Positions 10,864 to 20,571 of a stretch of DNA of 38,421 nucleotides are shown here, in pieces. Under the pieces are notes generated by a model. It saw only the letters and a list, made by a program, of their open reading frames with translations. It had not been told where the DNA came from and did no database searches. The stretch is from an uncultured Psychromonas sp. (GTDB taxonomy: Bacteria; Pseudomonadota; Gammaproteobacteria; Enterobacterales; Psychromonadaceae), in the NCBI RefSeq assembly GCF_947489755.1, contig NZ_CANLFB010000037.1:1-38421 (forward strand), given 5' to 3'. The translations under genes and the position numbers were made by a program. Every line of letters starts with the position of its first letter. Position 1 is the first letter of the stretch.

Positions 10864-11133
10864 TTAATAACTTTCTTTCTCGTCCAACATCTTGGATATC
10901 TTTCTAAAAAACACTTTCTGAGTGTCTTCATCTTCATAATCCATATCAAATGCACCATGAAATAATAAAGTCACCGTTAGATCTTTGAATGATAACCAAC
11001 AGGTGTACCCGTCAAAATCTTGAGACGCTTTTACGCCTGATAACTCATAGACTCCGTCGGTCTTTTTTCCTTTAGTCGTGACTAAATCAAAAGCCTGTAG
11101 TAAGTCTCGTTTTTTTAATTTATTTACGTCCAT
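10864..11133 (-). CDS. Small hypothetical protein, probably DUF3081 family
   Basis: An 89-residue acidic, soluble protein. The core SQDFDGYTCWLSFKDLTVTL with LFHGAF following resembles the DUF3081 family of Vibrio and Shewanella, which has no assigned function. The assignment is from memory of the family pattern (KGEKxDGxYxLxG then DFDGY then FH) and is moderate. The ribosome binding site AGAGGC lies before the ATG. It is separated from ubiG by about 180 bases and from the helicase by over 400, so it is probably transcribed alone. Confidence 0.65.
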   Translation of the reverse strand: MDVNKLKKRDLLQAFDLVTTKGKKTDGVYELSGVKASQDFDGYTCWLSFKDLTVTLLFHGAFDMDYEDEDTQKVFFRKISKMLDEKESY

Positions 11134-11550
11134 AAATAGTGCCTCTGTAGTTATTGCTCTTCGACTTTATTTTATTTATCGATAGGCCCATATCAATCAT
11201 TTCATATTAGCTTTTTAATATACACCTTAGCTTTATCTAATCCACACAATAAAGGTGTTCTATTTAAGTAACTGACCTGCTTATTTATACGAATGAACAA
11301 AGAAAAAGATCAGCTACAGAGGCATTCTTAAATATACAACATGCTTAGGTATTAGACAGTTTATATAGAGTAGTTCGACAGATTAAGAAGAGAAAAAAGA
11401 GTGATGGGTGATTTGAAATGTTTTAAAAATAGTTAACAAAAAAGGTTAACGTTTAATAAATAAAAAAATGCCTCAATGATCATTCATTAAGGCATTTTTA
11501 AAAGTACTATTTCTTCAAGGAAATAATCAGTGAACGATTACTTAAAGAAA
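11134..11550. other. Intergenic region between the helicase and the DUF3081 gene
   Basis: Holds the helicase terminator (11464-11499). It also holds a spaced inverted repeat: GCCTCTGTAG (11141-11150) overlapping the ribosome binding site of the DUF3081 gene, and CTACAGAGGC (11314-11323), about 160 bases apart. No gene is evident. Confidence 0.5.
11464..11499. terminator. Terminator of the DEAD-box helicase gene
   Basis: AAAAATGCCTCAATGA (11464-11479) pairs with TCATTAAGGCATTTTT (11484-11499) with one mismatch and a 4-base loop. A- and T-runs on both sides allow action on either strand; the minus-strand helicase ends 52 bases away. Confidence 0.85.
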
Positions 11551-12897
11551 TTAATCTTCCGAATCATCAACAATGATTCTTTTCTTACGGCGCATTGGTG
11601 CTTCACCTACATCAACAGACTCATGGAAAACATTTTCTTGTTTTTTAGTGCTTATTTTTGCTTTTTTAGCCATCGGTTTTTGTTTATTTTCAACAACTTT
11701 TTTCGCTTTAAACACTTTCTTCTGTACTGGTTTTAAGCCTTTAAACTTCGGGTTAACACCTTCCACTTTGTCAAAAGTAATTGTTTGAGCAACAAAGCTT
11801 TCTACTTTTTTAAAGTTATCCCAGTCTTTAGGACCGATGATAGAAATCGCATCACCTAGCTCTCCTGCACGGCCTGTACGGCCTATACGATGAATATACT
11901 CTTCAGTGTGCTTTGGAATATCAAAGTTGAATACATGGCTTACATGGATTAAATCTAAACCACGTGAAGCAATATCAGTCGTGACTAAGATTTTATCTTT
12001 ACCGCGTGAAAAAGAATCCATGATCTTATTACGATTTGCTTGTGTTAAATCACCATGCAATGCAACGGCAGACATGCCTTTTTCAACTAATATCGCACTT
12101 AAACGTTCAGTATCGGCACGGGTAGCCGTAAATATAATCGCTTGATTAATTTCTTCTTTATTTAAAAAGTGAAATAACAGTTTTTCTTTTTGATTAAGGT
12201 TATCTGCTAAATAAAAGCGTTGAGTAATTTCACTGTGTTGTTGGTTTTCTTCACCTACCGCAATACGGACAGGCGCTTTTAATAGATGGCCAGCAAACTC
12301 ATTCACTTCACCGTGACCTAATGTCGCAGAGAACATTAACGTCTGACGTAGACGATGGTTAGCAGCTTCATTAATAGCAGTTAATTGCTCAGCAAAGCCT
12401 AAGTCCAACATACGGTCTGCTTCATCTAAAATCAGTAACTCTAAACCCGGTAAATGCAACAAACCTTTTTTAAGGTGATCAACAATACGTCCTGGCGTAC
12501 CGACGATAAAATGCGGATGTTTATCGATGGCTTTTACTTGATCATTAAAGTTCTCACCACCTAATACTAAAATTGATTTAATACTGGTGTTAGATACTAA
12601 TAAACGTAGTTGCGCATAAACTTGTTTAGCAAGCTCACGTGTTGGCGTTAAAATTAATACGCGAGGATCACGACGAGTTAGCGCACGTGTTTTTAATACA
12701 CGTTGCATAGCAGGTAACAAATAAGCAAGTGTTTTACCTGATCCTGTTTTAGATGATGCTAAAAGATCTTTCCCAGAGACAGCAACCGGAATGGCTTCTG
12801 CTTGAATTTGTGTTGTTTCAGTAAAACCTAAATGTGAAACGGAAGTGATCAAACGCTGATCAATGGGTAAATCTTTAATTAGCAATGTATGCTCCAA
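11551..12897 (-). CDS. DEAD-box ATP-dependent RNA helicase (SrmB/RhlE-like)
   Basis: Unwinds RNA duplexes with ATP, probably in ribosome assembly or RNA decay. 448 residues with the complete motif set: Q-motif FTETTQIQ (25-32), Walker A SKTGSGKT (49-56), PTRELA (85-90), DEAD at 158-161, SAT at 190-192, then VTTDIASRGLD and HRIGRTGRAG in the second RecA domain. The C-terminal 80 or so residues are very rich in lysine, typical of a tail that binds RNA non-specifically. The overall sequence is nearest to SrmB and similar marine gammaproteobacterial helicases, but which paralogue it is cannot be decided by eye. It is transcribed alone. Confidence 0.92.
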   Translation of the reverse strand: MEHTLLIKDLPIDQRLITSVSHLGFTETTQIQAEAIPVAVSGKDLLASSKTGSGKTLAYLLPAMQRVLKTRALTRRDPRVLILTPTRELAKQVYAQLRLLVSNTSIKSILVLGGENFNDQVKAIDKHPHFIVGTPGRIVDHLKKGLLHLPGLELLILDEADRMLDLGFAEQLTAINEAANHRLRQTLMFSATLGHGEVNEFAGHLLKAPVRIAVGEENQQHSEITQRFYLADNLNQKEKLLFHFLNKEEINQAIIFTATRADTERLSAILVEKGMSAVALHGDLTQANRNKIMDSFSRGKDKILVTTDIASRGLDLIHVSHVFNFDIPKHTEEYIHRIGRTGRAGELGDAISIIGPKDWDNFKKVESFVAQTITFDKVEGVNPKFKGLKPVQKKVFKAKKVVENKQKPMAKKAKISTKKQENVFHESVDVGEAPMRRKKRIIVDDSED

Positions 12898-13069
12898 AAC
12901 AGTAAAAATAATAAATTAAAGAGTGAGTATAAACGATTAAGCAGAAAAACAAGAAATGAAGTTTGTAATAACAGCGAGAAAAGTACAGATCTTATGGAAA
13001 TGAGGACAAAATACTAGAAAGGAAATCAACAAAAATTAATTTCCTTCTTATATCACTTAAGAAAATAAA

Positions 13070-13387
13070 CTAAATTGCACTTAACCCCATTTCGAAAATT
13101 AGCTTTTCAGCAGTACATTCAAATTGTAAGGTCACTTTACTTTCGATAATAGATTCTACTTCTTTATAATCTACTGTTATGTCGACAGTATCAAAACGTG
13201 CTTTAGCCGCTTTAATATATTTATCCGCTAATGCTTCAACACTTTCTTTCGTTGGGCCAGAAAAAGGTAAAACAAGCTGTGTATCATCTTCTCTAATAAC
13301 ACTACCTAACTCAACGATTGTGCCACATGCTTCGCATACATCATTTTCTTGAGTTTGAGTTTTTTGAACGGTTTCTTCTGAAAACAT
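13070..13387 (-). CDS. YfcZ/YiiS family protein (DUF406)
   Basis: A 105-residue soluble protein of the YfcZ/YiiS family, function unknown. The family's C-terminal pattern, LQFECTAEKLIFEMGL, is clear (about 87-102). The N-terminal CEACGTIVE gives one CxxC pair (C18, C21) that could bind metal; the E. coli homologue has a cysteine cluster at the same place. The ATG is preceded by GAGGTCAT, a usable ribosome binding site. It is upstream of the helicase but separated by about 170 bases, and the glgP terminator lies just behind its own promoter region. Confidence 0.8.
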   Translation of the reverse strand: MFSEETVQKTQTQENDVCEACGTIVELGSVIREDDTQLVLPFSGPTKESVEALADKYIKAAKARFDTVDITVDYKEVESIIESKVTLQFECTAEKLIFEMGLSAI

Positions 13388-13441
13388 AATGACCTCGTAT
13401 TTACTTATTCAATAGCAATTATTGTAGCCTGCTTTAAATAA

Positions 13442-13470
13442 AAAAGGCGACACATAATGTGTCGCCTTTT
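13442..13470. terminator. Rho-independent terminator of glgP
   Basis: AAAAGGCGACACAT (13442-13455) and ATGTGTCGCCTTTT (13457-13470) are perfectly complementary around one base, followed on the minus strand by a T-run. Among the strongest terminators in the window; it begins 22 bases after the glgP stop codon. Confidence 0.92.
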
Positions 13471-13491
13471 ACCTTTTAATGATTTACATCA

Positions 13492-15969
13492 TTAAGCTGT
13501 CGGAAACTTTTCTAATTTCCAGATTTTACTTGCATAGTCTTCAATTGAGCGATCCGAGTTAAACTTACCCATTGCTCCCGCATTTAGAATTGCTTTTTCA
13601 GCCCAAGCTGATTGATCACGATAAAGCGTATCAATATCTTGATGAGCAGCAACATAAGATGCGTAATCAGCAAGACATAGATATTCATCGCCCCAGTCTA
13701 ATAAGCTACGTTTAATATCAGATAATAAGCCAGCATGACCAGGGGTAAAGAAGTCAGTATCTAACCAATCAAGCACGGCTTTCAGCTCTGGGTTTTTATA
13801 ATAATAATCATACGGATTATATCCGCTGGCTTTTAACGCTTTTACTTCATCAACGCTTAAACCAAAAATAAACATATGTTCTTCGCCAATCTCTTCAGCC
13901 ATTTCAATGTTTGCACCATCCATCGTACCAACGGTTAATGCACCATTTAATGAGAACTTCATATTACCAGTGCCAGATGCTTCAAGACCCGCCGTTGAAA
14001 TTTGCTCTGACACATCTGCGGCAGGGAACATTTTTTCAGCAAGCGAGATACGGTAGTTTGGTAAGAAGACAACTTTTAATTTGTCTTTAATACGTTCATC
14101 GTTATTCACTTTATCTGCAATTTTATTGAGAGCAAAAATAATCTCTTTAGCCATGTGATAGCCCGGTGCGGCTTTTGCACCAAATAAGAAAACACGAGGC
14201 ACCATGTCATAGTCAGGATTTTCCAGTAAACGTTTATACAAGGTTAAAATATGTATCAAGTTTAATTGTTGACGTTTGTATTCGTGTAGTCGTTTAATTT
14301 GCACATCAAAAATAGCATCGACAGAGACTTCAACACCGGTTGTCTCTTTAATAATTTTAGCTAATTCCACTTTGTTTTGTTTTTTAATATCCATGAAGCG
14401 TTTTTGGAAAGCGCTATCTTTTGCTTTTGGCAGAATGCCTTTTAATTTATCTAAGTTAAGCACCCAATCATCACCAATGGTTTCATCTAATAACGTTGCT
14501 AAACCTGGGTTACATGCTTTTAACCAGCGACGTGGCGTCACACCATTCGTCACATTAACTAACTTACCTGGGAATAATTCGTGAAACTCAGGGAAGAGAT
14601 CCGTTTTAACAAGCTCTGAATGCACTGCCGCCACGCCATTGACTTTATAAGCTGTGATTACGCATAAGTTGGCCATGCGCACCATACGTGGTTGAGATTC
14701 CTCAATGATAGAGAGTTTTTGTTTTTTCTCATCATCGCCAGGCCATTTTTTCTCAACAATATTCGTTAAGAATTGAGAGTTGATTTCATAAATTATTTCT
14801 AGATGTCGCGGTAATACTTTTTCAAACAAAGCCACCGACCATTTCTCTAAGGCTTCAGGTAATAAGGTATGGTTAGTGTAAGCAAAGGTTTCTTGACAAA
14901 TACTCCATGCCGTCACCCAATCTAAGTTCTCTTCATCAATTAAAATACGCATTAGCTCAGGGATAGCAATCGTTGGATGGGTATCGTTTAACTGAATAGC
15001 GACTTTTTTAGGTAACAATGACCAATCTTTATTTGCACGTTTAAAGCGACGTAAAATATCTTTTACTGAACAAGCACAAAAGAAATATTGTTGAATTAAA
15101 CGTAGCTCTTTACCAGCATCAGTAGAATCATTTGGATAAAGAACTTTTGAAACGGTTTCTGCTTTTGATTTTTCGATTTGAGAGTCGACATAACCGCCGG
15201 CATTAAATACATCCCAATCAAATGCTTCATGCGCACGACTTTCCCATAAGCGTAATATATTAACGGTTTTAGCACCGTAACCTACAATAGGAATATCCCA
15301 CGGAACCCCTTTTAGTTTTTGACCTGCATGCCACACTTTTCTAGGGCCGTCCTTTTGATCGAAAACCGTTTCAACATAACCGTATAAAGGAATAAATTGA
15401 ACCGATTCAGGACGACAAATTTCCCATGGGTTACCATACTCACGCCAAGTATCAGGGCGCTCTATTTGGCGACCATCTTGGAACTCTTGCTTAAATAAAC
15501 CATGCTCATAATGGATACCATAGCCAATGGCTGGGTAACCCAACGTCGCTAATGAATCAATAAAACAGGCAGCAAGGCGACCTAACCCACCATTACCTAA
15601 TGCCATGTCAGGCTCTTCATCGCATAATTCGTATAAGTCTTTGCCTAATGCTTTTAACGCATCTTCAGTGACTTGAAAAACTTCTAGGTTTTGCAGGTTA
15701 TTAGATAACAAACGTCCCATCAAAAATTCAAGTGACAGGTAATTAACCGCTCTCGTATCTTTCTTTGAATGACTTTGCTGAGTTTGTGTTAACTTTTCAA
15801 ACACCAGTTCATTAACTGCCTGACAAGTCGCATTCCACCATGCTTTATTATTTGCTTTATATCTATCTGTACCAATCCCTTTGCGTAGGCGATCGATAAT
15901 TGCTTGTTGCATTTCAGCACTCGTTACTGAAGGCACCGCTACTGATTCTTGGTTTTTTTTAATCGCCAT
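13492..15969 (-). CDS. glgP: Glycogen/maltodextrin phosphorylase
   Basis: Releases glucose-1-phosphate from glycogen or maltodextrin by phosphorolysis, in the cytoplasm. The 825 residues match GlgP/MalP length. The PLP-binding lysine is K671 in [14 protein letters not shown]. Other conserved blocks are [11 protein letters not shown] (81-91), [13 protein letters not shown] (124-136) and [12 protein letters not shown] (327-338). It cannot be assigned between GlgP and MalP by eye; the pgm gene immediately upstream on the same strand favours a role in glycogen use, since Pgm converts the product to glucose-6-phosphate. A terminator separates the two, so they are not one operon. Confidence 0.93.
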   Translation of the reverse strand: MAIKKNQESVAVPSVTSAEMQQAIIDRLRKGIGTDRYKANNKAWWNATCQAVNELVFEKLTQTQQSHSKKDTRAVNYLSLEFLMGRLLSNNLQNLEVFQVTEDALKALGKDLYELCDEEPDMALGNGGLGRLAACFIDSLATLGYPAIGYGIHYEHGLFKQEFQDGRQIERPDTWREYGNPWEICRPESVQFIPLYGYVETVFDQKDGPRKVWHAGQKLKGVPWDIPIVGYGAKTVNILRLWESRAHEAFDWDVFNAGGYVDSQIEKSKAETVSKVLYPNDSTDAGKELRLIQQYFFCACSVKDILRRFKRANKDWSLLPKKVAIQLNDTHPTIAIPELMRILIDEENLDWVTAWSICQETFAYTNHTLLPEALEKWSVALFEKVLPRHLEIIYEINSQFLTNIVEKKWPGDDEKKQKLSIIEESQPRMVRMANLCVITAYKVNGVAAVHSELVKTDLFPEFHELFPGKLVNVTNGVTPRRWLKACNPGLATLLDETIGDDWVLNLDKLKGILPKAKDSAFQKRFMDIKKQNKVELAKIIKETTGVEVSVDAIFDVQIKRLHEYKRQQLNLIHILTLYKRLLENPDYDMVPRVFLFGAKAAPGYHMAKEIIFALNKIADKVNNDERIKDKLKVVFLPNYRISLAEKMFPAADVSEQISTAGLEASGTGNMKFSLNGALTVGTMDGANIEMAEEIGEEHMFIFGLSVDEVKALKASGYNPYDYYYKNPELKAVLDWLDTDFFTPGHAGLLSDIKRSLLDWGDEYLCLADYASYVAAHQDIDTLYRDQSAWAEKAILNAGAMGKFNSDRSIEDYASKIWKLEKFPTA

Positions 15970-16335
15970 AATAGACCTACTACCTAAGTGTTAAGTGAAA
16001 TTTCATCATGTATAAAACGTTTGTATAAGAACAGTGGAATGAAAGAAGGCGCTTAAGGAAGATAAATTGTCTCTCAACATTCCAATCAAAAAATAAACAA
16101 CAAAAAGGAAGATAAACCTCTATTGTTGAATATTGATACTCTATTGAATCTAAGATTCGTGTTAAATAACGAGATCAAGATCACAATAATGATTAGTATA
16201 GACGAAGGATTTTATTTTTTTAGTGAATTACAAAAATATTTATAGAGGGGTAATAAAAAGGCAAAGTAAAAACTCTGCCTTTATTTTTCAACTCGCTTAA
16301 GCACTATTCAACTTACTTAAGAAATGATCGAGAAA
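15970..16335. other. Intergenic region between pgm and glgP
   Basis: Holds the pgm terminator (16257-16282) and about 290 bases that must contain the glgP promoter. I see no regulator site I would name. Confidence 0.5.
16257..16282 (-). terminator. Rho-independent terminator of pgm
   Basis: On the minus strand, AAAGGCAGAGT and ACTTTGCCTTT form an 11-bp stem with one wobble pair and a TTTT loop, followed by a T-run. It begins 54 bases after the pgm stop codon. Confidence 0.85.
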
Positions 16336-17988
16336 TTAAATGCCAGCTTTAGCGAAAGCTTGTGCCACAATTTCTTGTGCTTCTGTTTGAATCTGTGCGA
16401 TATGTTCTTCACCTAAAAATGATTCTGAGTATATTTTATAAATATTTTCAGTCCCTGATGGACGAGCCGCAAACCAACCATTTTCAGTGGTCACTTTTAA
16501 GCCGCCAATAGCAGCGCCATTACCTGATGCATGAGTTAATTTAGCTGTAATCTTTTCGCCAGCCAATGTTTCAGCTTCGACCATATCAGGGCTTAAATTA
16601 GCTAATACTTGTTTTTGTTCAGGTGATGCAGGCGCATCAAAACGCTGATAAACAGGTGAACCAAATTTAGCCGTAAATTCTGCATAGTGCTCACCAGGAT
16701 CTTTCTTGGTTACCGCAATAATTTCAGCGGCTAACAAGGCTAAAATAATACCGTCTTTGTCTGTGCTCCACACGGTACCATCTTTACGTAGGAAAGAAGC
16801 GCCAGCACTTTCTTCACCACCAAAGCCAAAGCTACCGTCAAATAGTCCATCTACAAACCATTTAAAACCAACAGGTACTTCAGATAACTCGCGACCTAGT
16901 TCATTAACAACACGGTCTATCATTGAGCTTGAAACTAATGTTTTACCCACTATCGCTTTGTCTGACCATTGCTTTCTATGCGTAAACAGATAGTTAATCG
17001 CAACCGCTAAGTAATGGTTAGGATTTAATAAACCAGATGATTTAGTCACAATACCATGACGGTCATAATCAGGATCATTGGCCACAGCCACATCAAATTT
17101 GTCTTTTAACTTGATTAAACCAGCCATCGCATAAGGTGACGAACAATCCATACGAATTTTGCCATCTTTATCTAAGGTCATGAATGAGAATGTTGGGTCA
17201 ACACGGTCGTTTACCACTTCAATGTTCAAGCCGTACGTTTTAGCAATGACAGGCCAATAAGCAACGCCCGAACCGCCTAATGTATCCACACCAATTTTAA
17301 TGCCTGATTTAGCGATGGCTTCTAGGTCTAATACATTAATTAAATCATCAACATAAGGTTGGATATAATCGTACTCTTCCACTAAACCTGATTGCATCGC
17401 TTCATCGAAGTCTGCTTGTAAAATGTCATCATAGTTATCATTTAATATTTCGTTAGCACGATCTTGAATAAGTTTAGTAACGTCGCTATCTGCAGGTCCG
17501 CCATTAGGTGGGTTATATTTAAAACCGCCATCTTCAGGTGGATTATGTGAAGGAGTAATAACAATACCGTCAGCCAGTGAATCAGGATTAGCTTTGTTAT
17601 ATTGCAAAATAGCATGAGAGATAACAGGTGTTGGCGTATAACCTCCGCCCGCTTGCACAACTACTTTAATACCATTTTCAACCAGTACTTGTACTGCTGA
17701 TATAAATGCAGGTTCAGATAATGCGTGTGTATCTTTACCAATAAAAACGGGCCCAGTGTAACCTTGCTCTTTACGGTATTCAGCAAGTGCTTGTGTGATT
17801 GCCAGTATATGCAATTCAGTAAATGCATACTTAAAAGAACTGCCTCGATGGCCAGAAGTTCCAAAAGCGACTTGTTGTTCTGCAACATCAACATCAGGAA
17901 GGTTGACATAATAAGCAGAAACTAATTTTGGAATATCAACTAAATCATTTACTTGTGCTGGTTGTCCAGCGCGTGGGTGAATTGCCAT
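16336..17988 (-). CDS. pgm: Phosphoglucomutase (alpha-D-glucose phosphate-specific)
   Basis: Interconverts glucose-1-phosphate and glucose-6-phosphate. The phosphoserine is S147 in [12 protein letters not shown]; the magnesium-binding loop is DPDYDRHG with D305, D307 and D309. The frame can be read from 18042, but I place the start at 17988 (550 residues): the protein then begins [11 protein letters not shown], like E. coli Pgm (546 residues), has a good ribosome binding site (GAGGA) and no longer overlaps seqA. The seqA-pgm pair, 28 bases apart, is conserved with E. coli and probably cotranscribed. Confidence 0.96.
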   Translation of the reverse strand: MAIHPRAGQPAQVNDLVDIPKLVSAYYVNLPDVDVAEQQVAFGTSGHRGSSFKYAFTELHILAITQALAEYRKEQGYTGPVFIGKDTHALSEPAFISAVQVLVENGIKVVVQAGGGYTPTPVISHAILQYNKANPDSLADGIVITPSHNPPEDGGFKYNPPNGGPADSDVTKLIQDRANEILNDNYDDILQADFDEAMQSGLVEEYDYIQPYVDDLINVLDLEAIAKSGIKIGVDTLGGSGVAYWPVIAKTYGLNIEVVNDRVDPTFSFMTLDKDGKIRMDCSSPYAMAGLIKLKDKFDVAVANDPDYDRHGIVTKSSGLLNPNHYLAVAINYLFTHRKQWSDKAIVGKTLVSSSMIDRVVNELGRELSEVPVGFKWFVDGLFDGSFGFGGEESAGASFLRKDGTVWSTDKDGIILALLAAEIIAVTKKDPGEHYAEFTAKFGSPVYQRFDAPASPEQKQVLANLSPDMVEAETLAGEKITAKLTHASGNGAAIGGLKVTTENGWFAARPSGTENIYKIYSESFLGEEHIAQIQTEAQEIVAQAFAKAGI

Positions 17989-18016
17989 AAGTTCCTCAGG
18001 TGGTTGTGGAAATAAA

Positions 18017-18655
18017 TTAAATTTCTTCTTTAATTCGACCAATCAAATGATGCGGATAACCCATTGAAGCCATCATTTGAGTCAAAATAATACGTTTACG
18101 CCCGGTGTTTGCATTGGTGATCACCCAAAAAGGTGTATTTGGAATTGTTCTAGGTTTACTTGCTTTAAATTGTGCTAACTCTTCTTCATTATCTGAATTA
18201 AGTAGCTCCTCTAAATGTGTGCCAAGATAAGCACGAGTACGCCCTTTGGTCTTTTCTGCGGCATCAATAAACTCTGCTTTTTTCTCAAAATACATCGTCG
18301 TCAACATCATCATAAATTTATTAGTAATGATGGGTTCTGAAGTAAAAGCTTTATCATTAAATAACTGACTAACACTTTGGTGTTTATAATCATCGCTGAC
18401 ATTATTTGAATCGATATCTTCAACGACTTTTTTGCTAGGCTGTGAAGTAGATAAAACAGGTTTTATCGGATCGTCTATATTATTTTCATTATTGTCTTCG
18501 TGCTGCTTAGTAATAGTCTGAGCCGTATTATTAACGTTGCTTTCTTCAGACAACGCTAACAGACGACGAAGAATTTGTGAGGGAGTTTCGCCGAAGGCTT
18601 CAATATTATTTAAAATATATTTATACAGATCATCTTCTATTTCGATCGTTTTCAT
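18017..18655 (-). CDS. seqA: SeqA, negative modulator of replication initiation
   Basis: Binds hemimethylated GATC pairs behind the replication fork and sequesters oriC. The N-terminal oligomerisation domain ([20 protein letters not shown], then LRRLLAL) spans about 1-35. An acidic, low-complexity linker (about 40-90) is longer than in E. coli, which accounts for the 212-residue length. The C-terminal DNA-binding domain (about 95-212) has [16 protein letters not shown], the part that reads methylated adenine. Its presence implies Dam methylation in this organism. It is divergent from ybfF, with 152 bases between. Confidence 0.96.
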   Translation of the reverse strand: MKTIEIEDDLYKYILNNIEAFGETPSQILRRLLALSEESNVNNTAQTITKQHEDNNENNIDDPIKPVLSTSQPSKKVVEDIDSNNVSDDYKHQSVSQLFNDKAFTSEPIITNKFMMMLTTMYFEKKAEFIDAAEKTKGRTRAYLGTHLEELLNSDNEEELAQFKASKPRTIPNTPFWVITNANTGRKRIILTQMMASMGYPHHLIGRIKEEI

Positions 18656-18807
18656 TATTTCCCCATTACATGACTTGTTTATTCTTCGCAGTGTTTAATA
18701 CGCTAAGTTTAAATGATAATGACTAGCACTATGTAAATACTTTCAGCTTTAATGCATAATTTGCTATTATTTCTAACTTTATTTATTTTCACTTAAAATG
18801 AGCGTTT

Positions 18808-19593
18808 ATGCTACTAAATTACCAATTAAAACAGTCTTCCAAACATGAAACAGCTAAAAAAAGTGAGATTATTTTTATAATTCATGGCTTATTTGGTAGT
18901 TTATCCAACCTTTCAAGTTTAGGAAAAGAATTACAAAATGATTACGATGTTATTTTAGTCGATGTTCGTAATCATGGTCAAAGTGCACGAAGTACAACAA
19001 TGACTTACCAAGAAATGGCCGGTGATATATTTGAACTAGCGGACTCATTAAGTATTGAAACATTTTCAATACTAGGTCACTCGATGGGTGGAAAGATAGC
19101 CATGGAGTGTGCTTTATCACAGCCACATAGAATTAATCGCCTCGTGGTTGCCGATATAGCACCAACGTCACATGTTGATAGACACAGTGATGTATTTTCT
19201 GGTTTACAGGCAGTGCGCGCATCTGATGTAAAAAATCGAACTGAAGCAGATAAAGTATTAGCAGGTTATGTAGATACGCCTGAAATAAGACAGTTTTTGT
19301 TAAAGTCATACCAGCGTGGAGATAATGGTTTCCAATTTATTTATGATGTAGATAATTTATATCAAAATTATTCAGTGATTCGCGATTGGCCAGAACAAAA
19401 CAGCTATTATGATAAACCAACGCTCTTTATTAAAGGTGAGTTATCTGATTATATTGATGAAGCCAGCCAACCAGCAATCATCGCCCTATTCCCTAAAGCA
19501 AAACTCAAAGTGATTAATGCGACGGGACATTGGCTACATGCAGAAAAGCCAAAAACCTTTAACCGTTTAGTGAATAACTTTTTTGCTCAATAA
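18808..19593 (+). CDS. ybfF: YbfF-type alpha/beta hydrolase (acyl-CoA/ester hydrolase)
   Basis: 261-residue esterase of the alpha/beta-hydrolase fold, cytoplasmic. The oxyanion HGLFGS lies at 26-31. The nucleophile is S92 in GHSMGGK, the probable acid D116 in VVADIAP, and the histidine H241 in ATGHWLHAEKP; all match E. coli YbfF. The E. coli enzyme hydrolyses short acyl esters, including acyl-CoA thioesters in vitro; the physiological substrate is not settled. Divergent position next to seqA is conserved with E. coli, supporting orthology. Confidence 0.92.
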   Translation: MLLNYQLKQSSKHETAKKSEIIFIIHGLFGSLSNLSSLGKELQNDYDVILVDVRNHGQSARSTTMTYQEMAGDIFELADSLSIETFSILGHSMGGKIAMECALSQPHRINRLVVADIAPTSHVDRHSDVFSGLQAVRASDVKNRTEADKVLAGYVDTPEIRQFLLKSYQRGDNGFQFIYDVDNLYQNYSVIRDWPEQNSYYDKPTLFIKGELSDYIDEASQPAIIALFPKAKLKVINATGHWLHAEKPKTFNRLVNNFFAQ

Positions 19594-19996
19594 ATCGACA
19601 TAACATAAACATATTTGTCTATTTTCGATGGCATCTATAGCAGATACCCGTTATCATTCGGGATGCAAAATTCAAGCAAGCCATGAAGTAAATTTTTTCT
19701 AGGCGAATTAAAAACCTAGGAAGTTTAATCAAGGCTTTCTAATCACGGTTAAATGCAAGCAGCTAACCGTGATTAAAAGAGGATTAATTAAATTAATCGC
19801 TCAAAATACAACTAAAATGTTTGCCTCAACACTTGCGCTGCGAGTCGTTAGTTTAAAAATCAACTGAGTACTACAATATAAATAACGGCTAAATTAAGTT
19901 ATTAATTATATTTTATTTGATGATAAGACTAATTAATTGTTGTAAGTATATTGAATGGCGACAGCTATATATTCATTTTTTAAAAGAAGTTAAAAT
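19594..19996. other. 403-base intergenic region with a cluster of inverted repeats
   Basis: No gene is seen. Four inverted repeats lie close together: CCCG/CGGG around 19647-19662, CTAGG/CCTAG around 19699-19719, AATCACGGTTA (19741-19751) with TAACCGTGATT (19764-19774), and GATTAAT-TAA-ATTAATC (19782-19798). The third is a perfect 11-bp stem (12 with the flanking T-A pair) and 12-base loop, without a following T-run, so it does not look like a plain terminator. A structured RNA or a small non-autonomous mobile repeat would both fit. Confidence 0.45.
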
Positions 19997-20218
19997 ATGC
20001 TGCAAGAATATACTGAACAAATTGAAAAGATCGGGCTCTATGGTTTCTATCTTTTACTTTTTTTATTTATCGGTTTGGCAATTCAAGACGTTTTAAAAAA
20101 AGGTAATGTGCCGAAATTTGGGCGTAATGTGGTATGGGCAGTTTTATTTTTTGGTTGTATTGGTTTTATTTCAAAAGCAATAATTGAAATTGTATGGGTT
20201 AATTCAGGCATTGGTTAA
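19997..20218 (+). CDS. DUF2788 family small membrane protein
   Basis: A 73-residue inner-membrane protein with two transmembrane segments (about 13-30 and 45-67) separated by a short basic loop (VLKKGNVPKFGRN). It matches the DUF2788 family, seen mainly in marine gammaproteobacteria beside ybfE and fldA; function unknown. AAGAAG upstream of the ATG serves as ribosome binding site. It interrupts the E. coli order, in which ybfE is adjacent to ybfF. Confidence 0.8.
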   Translation: MLQEYTEQIEKIGLYGFYLLLFLFIGLAIQDVLKKGNVPKFGRNVVWAVLFFGCIGFISKAIIEIVWVNSGIG

Positions 20219-20239
20219 ATAATTAGCTCAGTGATTGTA

Positions 20240-20281
20240 TTGTTAAGTAAGCGTTGTTAAGTAAGAATTGTTAGGTAACAA
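20240..20281 (+). repeat. Three tandem 14-bp repeats directly before ybfE
   Basis: The units are TTGTTAAGTAAGCG (20240-20253), TTGTTAAGTAAGAA (20254-20267) and TTGTTAGGTAACAA (20268-20281), ending one base before the ybfE ATG. The third unit contains the AGG that acts as ribosome binding site, where the first two read AAG. Confidence 0.75.
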
Positions 20282-20282
20282 A

Positions 20283-20561
20283 ATGGCAAAGGAATCATTT
20301 GATCGAATTACAAGCGATCTATTTGCAAACGAGGTACGCCGAGGCAGACCTAAGAGTAACCCTCATTCTCGTCAAGTTCAGCTAAAAATAAATAAGCAGA
20401 AACAGACGTTACGAGACAAACAAAACGGTTTAAAACGAATCGAATTAAAAGTAGATAGTGATTTATTTGAAAAATTAAATGCACTGTCTGATACACAATC
20501 AATAAGTCGTGCAGAATTAATCACTCAACTTCTACACGCACAGTTAAATCAAATAAATTAA
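20283..20561 (+). CDS. ybfE: YbfE family protein (LexA-regulated in E. coli), ribbon-helix-helix-like
   Basis: 92 residues from the ATG at 20283. A TTG at 20268 would add five residues, but E. coli YbfE also begins MAKE, and the AGG for this ATG is in the preceding repeat. The N-terminus MAKESFDRITSDLF, the basic RGRPKSNPHSR stretch and the C-terminal RIELKVDSDLFEKLN...ISRAELI resemble a CopG/MetJ-type ribbon-helix-helix, so it may bind DNA. The E. coli gene is under LexA control, but I find no SOS box in the 64 bases upstream. It is 10 bases from fldA, so probably ybfE-fldA-fur is one unit. Confidence 0.9.
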   Translation: MAKESFDRITSDLFANEVRRGRPKSNPHSRQVQLKINKQKQTLRDKQNGLKRIELKVDSDLFEKLNALSDTQSISRAELITQLLHAQLNQIN

Positions 20562-20571
20562 GGTATAAAGT

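Noticed and set aside
13018-13046. Terminator of the YfcZ/YiiS gene
   Set aside because: AAGGAAAT/ATTTCCTT stem has a large loop and no T-run on the minus strand.
16336-18042. Longer pgm frame beginning inside seqA
   Set aside because: The first 18 codons overlap seqA, have no homology to Pgm and no ribosome binding site; the start at 17988 fits E. coli Pgm.
18707-18730. Fur box between seqA and ybfF
   Set aside because: AATGATAAT is present but the other half is poor, and these genes are not known iron targets.
20219-20282. SOS box for ybfE
   Set aside because: No CTG-N10-CAG with the usual centre is found; LexA control is known for E. coli only.
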